From: Dirofilaria immitis
Lineage: Eukaryota; Nematoda; Chromadorea; Rhabditida; Onchocercidae
Reading direction: 5' to 3'
Assembly: GCA_024305405.1 (NCBI GenBank)
Contig: JAKNDB010000018.1
Coordinates: forward strand, 558,001 to 622,000
Length of the DNA stretch: 64,000 nucleotides
In this document: positions 1 to 11,575 of the stretch, piece by piece
Layout: every line of letters starts with the position of its first letter
How positions within the stretch are numbered: the stretch's first letter is position 1
Made by a program: the position numbers and the translations under genes
Notes under the pieces: model-generated
Told to the model about the DNA's origin: nothing
Databases searched by the model: none
The model's input: the letters and a program-made list of their open reading frames with translations, nothing else

Positions 1-157
1 TGATTCAAACGTTGAAGAAACATCATTAAATGTTGATGCTGCTCATACGGAACTTGTCAAATATTTCCATTCAATATCGCAAAATCGCTGGCTAATTATC
101 AAGGTTTTCGGTGTACTTTTCTTCTTCTTTGTGATATTTATCATTTTTCTTAGTTAG
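1..157 (+). CDS. syx-5: Syntaxin-5 (Golgi t-SNARE), C-terminal end, partial
   Basis: Frame starts at base 2 and runs 51 codons to TAG at 155-157; the 5' part of the gene lies outside the window. The peptide holds the end of the SNARE helix (LNVDAAHTELVKYF, matching the LDVEAAHSEILKYF region of animal syntaxin-5), the linker SISQNRW, and a C-terminal hydrophobic anchor of about 20 residues rich in Phe/Ile/Val that ends the protein, as in tail-anchored SNAREs. Syntaxin-5 is the Qa-SNARE for ER-to-Golgi and intra-Golgi fusion. The family assignment rests on the KYF..S..NRW segment directly before the anchor, typical of syntaxin-5 and not of plasma-membrane syntaxins. No frame break is seen in this fragment. 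Confidence 0.85.
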   Translation, partial: DSNVEETSLNVDAAHTELVKYFHSISQNRWLIIKVFGVLFFFFVIFIIFLS

Positions 158-3100
158 TGCTATTACTGCTGTCATTGATTTTTGTTTTCATTTCATGAAT
201 TTTATGAAAATCTCCAAAATTTTCTGCAAAATGAGAAAGTGTAAATTTCTTAGGATCCAAAATATTGTCTGGAAATTTTATTCTAAGCTATTTATCAATC
301 GTTATTTTTTTCAAGAAATCTACTCATTCATTATTCACTTTCGATCATTTCTTTCTTTTTCTAAATTATGTATTATGCTGCATAATGTATTACAAAATGG
401 CAACTTATGCAGTGCCTAAATATTGTACTGCTTCTAATTTTGCATTCTTCTGTAAAAATAACAATGTTTTGAATCAAGTAAAAATTAAAGATAACGAATC
501 TCTGAAGAATACTTATTACTTTTTTTGTCTTTCTTTTTCATATTTCATTTGAGCAAATTCATTTTCTTATTTTTTTACAGATCTTTGGACAGATCTTTCG
601 CATCCCTTTTTCATTTATTTTCTGTTTTTACTGTTCCATTTTTGCAGAACACCGGTTTTTAAGTTAATTTTTGAATTTTCTGCACTATAAAATACGTGTT
701 TTTGCAACATTTTTGGATTAAATTTCGTTTCTGAATTAGATTCGCATTAATATTTGAATTAAAATTTTATTTTTAAGTGGTCATGCAAAAACTCCGAAAT
801 TTATCCAATAAATTTCGTAGTTTTTTATTTTGATTGATTTTCCTTGTATTCTTTTCCGATGCTTAAATACCCATAAGATTTGGATATTTCTGAAGAAGTA
901 GGGTGGATTTTATTAGATTTTCTAGGATTTTTTCTGCCTAGCTTGTTTTGACTTCAAGAAATTTCGAAAAATAAAATGTGGTTGATAATCCAGTCTTCAT
1001 GAATTCAATTTCTTTTTCCTCTTTATTTCCTTTTTTTCAACCATGTTTATAATATTCATATACTATTGTTTCTCTTGTTATTATCCAACTTTCTGATGGA
1101 TTTGCTTCATAAATGATATTGATAATTGGAAAAATTATGCTTCAATATTTCAGGAAAAAAATTAAAGCATAGCTTTTTCATTTATTTATAAGCTGAAAAA
1201 TGTGGTGAAAGGTAATGTTATTGTAGATTTGCTGATAATGCTTATTATATGATTCTAGAATTCTTTAAGAGTGATATCTAATCCAGAAAAAAGAGCAAAT
1301 GAGATTTGCTCCGGATTATTTCATTTTAATAATTATTTTCTTGCCGTATAATCATCTCTCAGTTTTACCTTGAAAAAATAATTATGTAGTAATTCATAAT
1401 TTGGGAAAACAATTACCAGTAATATTTCAGAGTTGAAAAAATGATTCATTCAATAGAATTTATCATTGCTTCATTATTCGATTACCCTAATTTTAATGGA
1501 TTTATCTATTTATTTATTTATAATATACACTATAAATATGTGTGTGGTAGTTGACAGTTAATTTGGTGATGGTATTTTATACGAAGATATTTATTCATAT
1601 TTATAAATATATTATATTATATTGTATACATATCTCCATATCTTTCTATTTTAATTTCTTATTCTTCTATTGTTATTGTTATTTGGTACTATTTAAAGAT
1701 AAATGAAAAAACTTCTCATCATTGCAAGTTTGATTTAATTTAATAAGCATTATCATATGATTGCTACTACTTTCATTTTATGTTTTTAATAACATAACTT
1801 TGATAATAGTTGAAAAATTCAATTTTTCTTCAGGGTCTTTTTTTCGAATCGAACCTCAGGCTTTTTTCGTTTTTTGGATAAGGTTTTATGATTAGTGAAA
1901 TATCTTTTCGACGTATTTCTTGTTTTAGATGATAATGTTATTTCTCTTTTTTATTGATTTAATTTAAATAAAGGTTTTTTTTTTTAAATGATGGTAAAAA
2001 TTTTTAAGCGATAATAAAGATGTTATTAGAAAAAATAAATAATTGAATATCTAATATTTTGGGAAAAGTAAATTTTACGAGATATTCCATGAAGATATTG
2101 TCAGCTAATTATGCCGTAAATTACTAAGAAAGAATAAAACTTGGAAAAATCATTAGAATACTATTTTAATCTTTTAGTTTTTCAAAAATTTGTTTAAAAA
2201 CTTTCGATCTTTTACTTAATTAGTAATCGAAATGGTAGTGTCAATGGAAAGTTTTTAAAAGTAGCAGTAAAATTCGTCAAATTTTCGTTTAAAATTTAGT
2301 CTTATAATTTTATCAGTTCATTACTATCTTATACCATATTATTTCCTCTTGCTAACAAAATAATTATTTCACTGTTATATCATCTGTCGCAACATATCTA
2401 AGTTAATTAATGACAAAGTTTGAGATGAATTAGAAATTTTAATTAAGCAAATAGATTTGCAATAAGAATCTATTCAGATAATTCCTACAAAATTACATTC
2501 CTTTAATCCTATAATTTGCGAAATTATCAGTTTTACATTTCAGGATACCTTTTTAGTAATTTAGACATGGATAATAGTTGCAAGGTTATGATTTCATATT
2601 TTAGTATTGTTATTTAGCAATTATGTGTTACCAAAATATTCAAAAATTGAACAATTTAAATTAATTATAGCTTGTGTATTGATATTTATAGACTTAAAGA
2701 TGAGAAATAAGTACTTAGATAGTTGGGAATATTTAGAAAAAGAAATTATAAAATCAAAGAGAAAGAAAAAATTAAGGAAATAATGTATCGTGAAGTTGTG
2801 ATAAAAGGAATATGCACAATAAATTTAGTAATTATTTGATAATTATACAGATTTTATGAGATAATATGAAATCTTTGATCTCATAGCTTTAATTCGAAAT
2901 GGCAGTATTTCTAAGGATATTATTCAATAATATGGTCATATTTTTATCTAACATACTTCCAAGATCATTTTATTGCAAATTCTCAATAAAGTTTTTCACA
3001 ATGATAAGAATAATATTGTTCTCACGAATTTATACTTTTTTTTCAGTTTGGCTGAATTAATTTTACGAATTGTTTATATTTTTTTATATTTATTAGTATT

Positions 3101-4047
3101 AAATAATATATTCTAATCCATTACAGTATCTTTTTTGTAATGTACGTCGAAATTGAAATGCTATACTGTTTATTTTTTGAATAACATGTAACCATTCAGT
3201 CATTTCATTTAACGATTTTCAGATTTACAAATGCCAATATCATTCTGTTCAAAAGCCCTGGAGTTATATTCTCTAGAATTTTTGATATATTTAGAATTAT
3301 ACTTTTAATTAACATTTTCTTAATTACTAATGTCAATATTATTTGATCTCAGATTCTGAGATTTATATTCCTTAGTATGGTGCTGTATAACATATATCAA
3401 ATTACAGTTTTTAGAGTTATGCTTTTAATTTTTCTATTTAACATTTTCTTAATTGCTAATGCTATTATCAAAAAATTCCATCAGATTTTTTGAATTTATG
3501 CTCTTTAAAATTGCATGACATATTTAGAATCAATATTTTAAAATACACAACTATAAATATAGAAAATTTTTTTAGAAATAAGTATAGAATTTAAGGGATT
3601 CATTAGAAGTCTAGTTCTCGAATATGTCATTCTCTTAGATACTAAGCTTGACATGTTGTTAGCATAATAATGATATTAATCTACAAGAATATAGAAAATT
3701 ATGTAAAGGAAATAAGGATGTTTGTTTATTCTTTATCATTTTTGTTTAAAATGTGATAATGAATAACCTTGTATTTGGTAAGATTATTAAAGTAGTTTAG
3801 GTTTTGATTATTATATAAAAAAATTCGAACTTCATTTACTTATTTTTAGTTTTTATAAGAAAAGTTTTTAAAATAAGTAACTACCGTCACTTTATATTAC
3901 GGTATAAAAACTCATCATTTTATTATTACTGTTAATTTTTTTTCTTCGTTTCGTTTTTATGAATGATTATCGGTGAAATACTGGAATGAATTTCTTAACT
4001 TTATAACGTAATAAAATTCACATCGAAACTTATCATTTTAATTTCAG
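158..4047. other. Intergenic region, no gene seen
   Basis: About 3.9 kb of AT-rich sequence between the syntaxin-5 stop and the sel-11 first exon. The two longest open frames near 195-552 overlap in different frames, lack splice-site support and have low-complexity Phe/Tyr/Ile composition, so I treat them as chance. Nothing else recognised. Confidence 0.6.
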
Positions 4048-4061
4048 GATATCTCAATTAA
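4041..4061 (+). promoter_or_regulatory. Putative spliced-leader acceptor and short 5' UTR of sel-11
   Basis: A pyrimidine tract ending in TTTCAG (AG at 4046-4047) lies 14 bases before the sel-11 ATG at 4062, with no upstream coding exon. This is the usual arrangement of a nematode trans-splice acceptor. Inference; needs SL-containing reads. Confidence 0.5.
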
Positions 4062-7000
4062 ATGGCACGTGCGTCAGCTTTTGTTCTGACAATAACAAGT
4101 ATTATTTTAACTTCGCTTACAATTGGGAATGCTTTTTTCAAAAAGCAATTCTATCCATCTGTTGTTTATATTACAAAAGTAGTCCATCCATGGCAGTAAG
4201 TTTCTTTTTATTTTGCATTTTTTCTTTTTCTTGTAAGTTTTTCAAAAATTAAGAAAATTTTTACTATTAAAGTAAGTTATTAAAGTTTTCTTTGCATTAT
4301 TAAATGATATATAGGTGATGTATGTACAAGGATTAGTGATCGCTTATATGATTTTTCAAATAATTCGAAAATTGTTTTTGGTGAATTACGTGCTGCTGAA
4401 TATGAGGTAATACATTTAGTTTTTTTTTTTTTTAAATAAATTAAAAGTTAAAAACGATTTTTTTAGTGTGAAAGGAATTAATTTTATCTAAACTGAGGTT
4501 TGAAACGAAATGTATGAAATTGAAGCAGAAAAAAGAAATTGCAACTTTTCCCCATAGAGAGAAATATTTTTAGAATCCTGTGAATATTTGTTCTGTTTTC
4601 GATTTAGACGAATATTTCCCTCATTGGGACAGTCAATATCCATACAGATTAACTTAAATTCACTGTAGAATCCTGGATTATCTTTAATAATCGGATAATT
4701 CATCTCAAAATCTTTGAGGCGGAAATATTTGATGAATCTACGAAATACATTTTTCTCTTAATAATCTAATTTTAATTCCGGACTTAAATTTTTTGATTTT
4801 TACAGCATCTGTCAGAGAGGACATGGCATGCAATCATGGAGACATGTTTAGCCTTTACCGTATTTCGCGATGATTTTTCGCCTCGTTTTGTAATGCAATT
4901 TGTTTTTTGCTTTTTATAAAATTATTTCATTGGCTTAGCGAAGACCGAGTCGATTTTATGGAGCGGAGTCCAATCATAACCATACTCTTCCATTGCAGGA
5001 TGATGTGTATGCTGTCAATGTTTTTTTTTCTTTGCCTTTCATAATTTGTTATGCTAATTTATTAATTCAAATTTTTACTAAATTGTTTCAGATTTTTTAG
5101 ATTTGGTCTACTCATATTTTTCGTAGCTCGGATTTTTTTCTTAAATAAATCTTCAATAATTAATCTCTAAAGTTAAGATTAATCGTTTTCACGAAATTTT
5201 CACTCTACAGAGGTATCATAAGATTGAATTTTGAAGTGAAATAATAAATGATTTTAATCACAATTTTCAGCATTGCTTGCCTTTTTGAGTGCTCTGGATA
5301 GTTATTTTATATCACATGCATATTTCACAACACTCGTTCATGGTGCTTCTGTGCAAATTGTATTTGGATTCGAGGTTAGCAATTCTTGAAAAATTTTGTC
5401 AACATTTACAATATTAATTGGGTCATTTATCATCCATTAATTAAAACGCATCTCTATCTATAGTTTCCAGTCTGTCACAACAAGTCTTATTCATTCATTT
5501 GTTTCATTTCTAGATACTTGCTCTAATTTTAAATATTATTATTACTATTTTCTTTTGCAGTATGCAGTATTAATGACAATTGTGCTACATGTAACAATTA
5601 AGTATATACTGCATATGCATGATTTACGAAATGTGCATCCATGGGAGAATAAAGCAGTTTATTTGCTCTATTCGGAACTTCTTATCAGTGTGTTTGTTTT
5701 CTCATTTTTTTGTTGTTTCAAAATTCTTTAATGGATTTAGCAAAATCGTTTTATTTTTTGATAATTTATCGTAGGACAAATAAAAAACTAATTGTACTTT
5801 CAACGGAAGCAATTTCAATTAAAGATTTGTCTTAATGATCAAATTTAAAGATAAGTAGAAGGATAAATATTAATGGAATTAATTTATTTCATTAATTGCT
5901 AAAAAAATTTGATATGCTCTATCAGTTTGACATCTAATTTTTTTCTTAACGATGAATTCGAAAATTTAAAAATTTCGAAAAAATAAGCAATATTTTGTAG
6001 ATTGTCTTCGTTGTATTTTATATGTTATTTTTGTCGCCATAATGATACGTCTCCATACTTTCCCGTTATTTTCTATCCGTCCACTATATCTTACTATTCG
6101 GGCATTCCATAAGGCAGTTAATGATGTAATACTTTCAAGACGTGCTATACATGCCATGAATAATCTGTTTCCACTTGCTACCGAACAAGATCTTATGCAA
6201 GGTAGCTATTTTAATAATTATTTTAATTTTGTTTATAAGCAGTTACTTATTGCTTGATTGTTAATTTTAGAAAACAAAAAAACCATTAATTTTGAAGTGA
6301 CGATATTGTTCTTAAACTTGTGGCGTATTGAGATCTATTTGACTAATGTTATGAAAGAAATTGCTATCTGTATTTAGAATTTTGCTTCTTTATTTGTTCA
6401 GTTTTTTTCTTAATTTTAATAATGCAAATCTTTTTCTTCGTAATGTTTTAATTCATATTTAGGTGATAATACATGTATAATCTGTCGCGAAGAAATGACA
6501 CCGATTAGTGGAGCAAAGAAACTACCATGTAATCATATTTTCCATCCGAATTGTCTCCGTTCATGGTTCCAACGACAACAGAGCTGTCCGACTTGTCGTA
6601 CCGATATTTTAGGTTGCATTTGTTATTTAATTCATTTCATATCAAATTTTCTGATAATTTTCTAAATATTTGTATTTCTTTGGAAAGAAAACTTGGACTA
6701 TTATTATAATTAAGTCTAAAGACTCTTTTTTCCTTATTAAATAAATCTTATTTTTGTAATAATAAGTTGCAGCCCAACGAAGGACAGCACCAACAGCAGC
6801 GGCAGCTGGAGCAGCAGCTGCAGCTGCAGCCGGACCTGCTCAAGGACAGCAAAATATTGGAGGAATCCAACCTGCAAATAATGAGGGCGAAATTCCAAAT
6901 ATGTTTCCGTTTATGGCTCAGTTTGCTTTTCCGCGGCAACCACAACAACAGCAACAGCAACAGCAACAACAGCCACAAGCTGGAACAAACACTACTGGCC

Positions 7001-8800
7001 AGCAAAATGTTAATGGCACTAGTATACCTCAGATGCCACCTCCTACTGCCGGTTTTAATATGCCTCAATTCCCAACTGTACCACCACCAGGATTTCCATT
7101 TATGGTTAGTATTTTTGGTAGTTAGATTTTTCTTAATTACTTTTGATTTACTTAGATAAATCTTGTGAATAAGTACTACAACTAATTTTGCAAAAATTAT
7201 ATTTAAATTTGTCATAGTAAATATACTTTCTTAAAACTCATCCTAGTTGATATTGTGAATATTTTTCCAGAAATTAGTTAATGTTAGATAAGTTAGATAA
7301 TTTCTGAAATCTTTTTCTTACTTACAAACTAAGTTATTGGGTCACTAAAATAAGAGAATGAGTTTCGATATTTAGCAAAAATTAAAATCACAATGCAGTC
7401 CAATGTTGTTATCGATGTAAATTAATGAAATTTAGTTAATTTGTGAATTGAAGAAAAACTTCTTGGTTTTTTCATAGTATTTCAGAGAATAGCTGTAATG
7501 AATAATTATCGACTGTCCTTTTTTTTTAAATTTAAGATTGTGTGCTCAATCAGCTGAATTATTTGACTCTCCTTGATTTATTTTTATAATTTCACTTCTT
7601 TTTAGTGACTTTTTCATTAGGTACACATCCATTTCACAATGTTTTTCGAATGCATATCATTTATTTCTTACTGCATTTTCTATAATCACTAAATTTCTAT
7701 TAGAATTCATTTCTTGCTTATCCGGACTGCCTTTTAAGAAAATAATTTATGTGAATTTTAGATTTTTGAGAAGTAAATTTGTTTTGTCTTAACTAGACAT
7801 AAATAAAATAAGTGAAATTGGAAAATTTCCAGTTTTACTTGAAGCAGAAGATGATGGAATTATGATTCAAACAGGAAAGAATTTCAAATTATTTATTCAT
7901 TCCTTGCATTTATAATTAACTTTATCGCGGATATATATTTCTTCTAGGCAATACCACCATTCGCGATGCCTCCAGTATTTCCATTTCCGCCGGTTCCCAG
8001 TTTTGCCGGTCTAACAGACGAAGAAGTTGCTGCTATGGAAGGAACTGAACGACAAGCTGTCGAAGCACGTATTAATTGTATTCGTAATATTGGCCTATTA
8101 TTGGATGCTGCTACCATGCAATTGCAACAGTACATGAGTATCGTGCAGTCATTGAGGTAAATTATGAGACTGGATTTTGACATCGCTAATAAAACTATTG
8201 CAGGAATTCATAATAATCAACTAGAAAGATATAGTACTCAAAAATGGGAAATAAATTGTTTTAAAATTTTATAAAAATCCTTAAAAATGAGAAAAAAATT
8301 ATTTTGAATAATTTTTAATAAAAATTTTATATTAGATATATAATTTTGTTGTCTGCTTTATATGTATATTCAAGCATTTTATTTGCAGAAAATTGTCAAA
8401 AGTTTCTACGATATTGCTTGATGTATTTAAATTTTATCGTTTTATCTAAAAATTTAAAATTGATTTTTATAGTGCTCCGACTTATACACCTGCAGCAACA
8501 AATGCAAATGCTACTCAACTACCTAATGATGCAACATTTTCTGGAACTTCAGCAGCTTCTTCTACTACCGCCGAAAATTCAGTTCATGATTCATCGAAAT
8601 CTGTTGCTCGTAGCGACACACCGATAGCTGCTAATTCAGATAAAGCTAAATCGGATAAGAATCCAGCATCATCTGCTATCGATAGTACATCACCGACATG
8701 CTCTTCTACACCAACTACCGGACTAGATGAAATTCGACAACGGAGGCTTCAAAAATTTGGTCCTACAACAGCATCATTGTCAGATAATAGCAATGATTAG
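4062..8800 (+). CDS. sel-11: HRD1/synoviolin-type RING E3 ubiquitin ligase of ER-associated degradation
   Basis: Ten exons: 4062-4195, 4315-4406, 4806-5006, 5271-5374, 5561-5687, 6001-6201, 6463-6612, 6773-7104, 7948-8156, 8473-8800 (stop TAG 8798-8800), about 626 residues. The N-terminal half is a multi-pass ER membrane region with HRD1 signatures (QFYPSVVY, FRDDFSP, DRVDFMERSP, ENKAVY, HTFPLF). A RING-H2 follows near residues 289-330 (CIICREEM, CNHIFHPNCLRSWF, QRQQSCPTC). After it come an alanine run, a glutamine run of about ten and Pro-rich sequence, then the conserved HAF-H helix region (FAGLTDEEVAAMEG) and the C-terminal RQRRLQKF. HRD1 ubiquitinates misfolded ER proteins as they are moved to the cytosol. 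Exons 1-3 each lack one base in a homopolymer (runs 4175-4178, 4375-4379, 4911-4915); all other exon phases join cleanly. Identification very secure; the intact frame is not present as written. Confidence 0.95.
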
Positions 8801-10262
8801 TTAAACTGAAGTGTGCAAAAAATTTCTGTGATTTATTTTTTATTAAGCATTATTGGTTTCTGTATATTATATGCGTTGAAACTTACATTTTTTTTTGTTT
8901 ATATTTTCCGGATTGACCGTTTTTTACAGTTTTTGGGTTATTTAAAAAAAAGCGAACTTGATATCAGTAATTGAAAAATATTAACTCTCGATGTTCAGTC
9001 AGGTTAGAATAGTCTTGATTATAAAGAAATCAAATGATAAAAATTCGTATCCTATATATAGTAATACAAATGATCCAAATTGACGCTATTTGATTCATAT
9101 AGTCTTTTTAATGCTGCAATAGTTGTAGGCCCAATGTCTTCTCATATGCTTCTTCTTCGTTATGACTAGATAAGTTATTAAAATATTCATTTTTTATTTT
9201 CAGAACACATTTTTATCTGAATGATATTACCAATTATTTGATTAATAATTCTGACAACTTCTTATCAAATCAAAAGTTCTTATATTCAATCCATATGATC
9301 AATGATTGCATTTCATCTCGATGAATGAATTGAAATGGACAAACAATTATCATCGTAATCTTTTTTCAGAGACTATTTACTGTAATGTTCGTTTTCAGCA
9401 ATTGTATGTCATCAATAAATGGCATATTATATTGAAGTTATATATTACACTCGAAATCATGATCTTCATTATACAGTTTTTATTTTTTTCGGCCAGTACT
9501 TTTGATCATCGAGAAGATAAAACTGTAATTAAAATCAAAATATATTTGTTCTTAATTGAATAAGGTAAATCTGACTTTAATCTGACGGAAAATTTTGAAA
9601 AGTCTTCGGCAGCCGTTAATTCTATAAGCCGTTAGTTAAATATCCGTGATAGCATGATCTCAATTATGCATATCTTTTAAAATTATTAAACGTATCGAGA
9701 AAGGATGAAAATTTCAGATTATGAAATCATTTTTCTTTTGTTTAAATTTATTAAATTTTAAATTATAATTAACAAAGGAAAAATCAATAAATTAAGTGTT
9801 AAATATATCAATAACAGGAATAAATTGATTTTAAGGTATAATGATATAAATTTTATGATATGTCAAAGGATTTTTTCACACAGATCATTTAATTTAAGAA
9901 ATGATGTCATGCTATTGATATGCAAATATTAATAGATTAATTAATAATATTATAATTAAAGAAAAGTGTCTAATAGCTGAAATTATTGTTTAATAATTGC
10001 AATTAAAACTAATCAGAATTAATTGAAGTGATAATTTTAATCAATAATTAATATATTTCATATATACATGATATATATTTATTCGTTTCGATTATTTTTG
10101 ATTAAAGTTTACAATAGTAAATAGTATTGGTACAAATGGCAAACAAGGAGTTCAGGAAGTAAATATATTAGGAATTTGCATATTACGATATATTATTAAT
10201 GAAATTAATATTAATTTAGATGAGAAAAACAAAATGAATATAAATATTAGAAATATGATGAA
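8801..10262. other. Intergenic region between convergent genes, with a fragment of the downstream gene
   Basis: Holds the 3' flank of sel-11 (+) and of the membrane-protein gene (-). The open frame near 9306-9563 has no splice context or family likeness. 9978-10134 is a diverged copy of an exon edge of the neighbouring gene and is listed separately. Nothing else recognised. Confidence 0.5.
9978..10134 (-). pseudogene. Duplicated exon/intron edge of the 4-TM gene
   Basis: This stretch closely repeats 12483-12638. The shared part includes the last ~20 coding bases of exon 3 of the membrane gene (LAVPILFTI end), its GT donor and the following intron. The copy carries small indels and a few substitutions, lies beyond the gene's stop codon, and has lost the rest of the exon, so it is a non-functional fragment. 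Confidence 0.65.
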
Positions 10263-10577
10263 TTAATTATTAAACATTTCAATATCAGCCTGATTGTTAT
10301 TTGATCTAGCTTGATTTTGTAAAATATCATCATTTGCTGGTTGATTGATAAGTTGATGTCGCCGCTGATCTATATTACGATGATACCAAACTCTTATTCC
10401 ATTTATTAAATTTCGTTGTCGATGTATTACCTTTAAATAAAAATTAATTCTTTAAAATTTATTAAAAATAAACGAAAGTTTATCAATTTTTTCCAACTTT
10501 TTTTTAAATTATAAAATTTTGATAAAATCCTTTCCCATGTACTATTCAAAATATGATTATAAAATTAATTTTTAAAC

Positions 10578-10646
<69 letters not shown>

Positions 10647-11543
10647 TATATAAGCTATATCAAGATTATCTATTATCTATCCTGAAATACTTAAAATAAT
10701 ACCTATCTTAAAATCATCTATCCGGAATACTTATTGCAGTATTTATGTTAAAATCATCTGATCAAAACAAGAAATATAAATGTATATAAGCTAAATTAAG
10801 ATTATCTATCCGGAATACTTAAAATACTTATAATAATTATATCAAGATTATTCTATTCGGATTATCTAAAATATCATAAATACTTTGCAAAGAATATGAA
10901 TTGATGCATTGTTTAATCAGTTATAACATATATCATCATTTTGATTGTAATTTTTATATTTTAAAAGTATAATATCTTTATTAAATAAAATATCATTTAC
11001 AATCAATGTTTGATCATTAATTAATTGATTGATTGATTAATTGATTAATTAACCTGTTGTTCAATAATAATATAATGTTGATAATAAATTAATTGTAAGA
11101 CGACAATTGCAAGTAATATAGCATAAATATTAGTAATTAATAATGCACCAGCCCAAATACATCGTTTCCATATTATCATATCAAGTAAATTATCCGAAAC
11201 TTGTTGTACATCAATTATAAGATCAATAAACCAATATAAAATATATGAAAACTAAAATTTCTTATTCAAATAAATTTCTTTCATTCTTTTGCTTTATTCA
11301 ATTGAAAATAATAAATTTAATTTATTCCTTTCTTTTCATTTCATTTTTGTTTTTTTTCCTTCTTTTTTCTTCTATTCCATTTTCATATTTTTCTACTTCA
11401 ACAAATTTGATAATTGTTATTCGATATTTTTGATGCATTCAACTACCATCTATCTATCTCCTTTCCTATCTAATAATAGCAGCTTTTATTCATTTTTAGA
11501 AAAGTTTAAATTTTACTTTTCTTATTCTATCATTTTACCAATC

Positions 11544-11575
<32 letters not shown>

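Noticed and set aside
195..552. Two overlapping open frames downstream of syntaxin-5
   Set aside because: Low-complexity Phe/Tyr/Ile/Ser composition, mutually overlapping in different frames, no splice sites or family likeness.
6748..7215. Long minus-strand open frame
   Set aside because: Antisense shadow of sel-11 exon 8; its Leu/Cys/Ser runs mirror the Gln/Ala-coding repeats.
4062..8800. sel-11 as a decayed pseudogene
   Set aside because: Seven later exons, all splice sites, the RING residues and codon phases are intact; only homopolymer lengths are off.
9306..9563. 85-codon plus-strand frame
   Set aside because: Stands alone, no acceptor/donor pairing and no recognisable motif.
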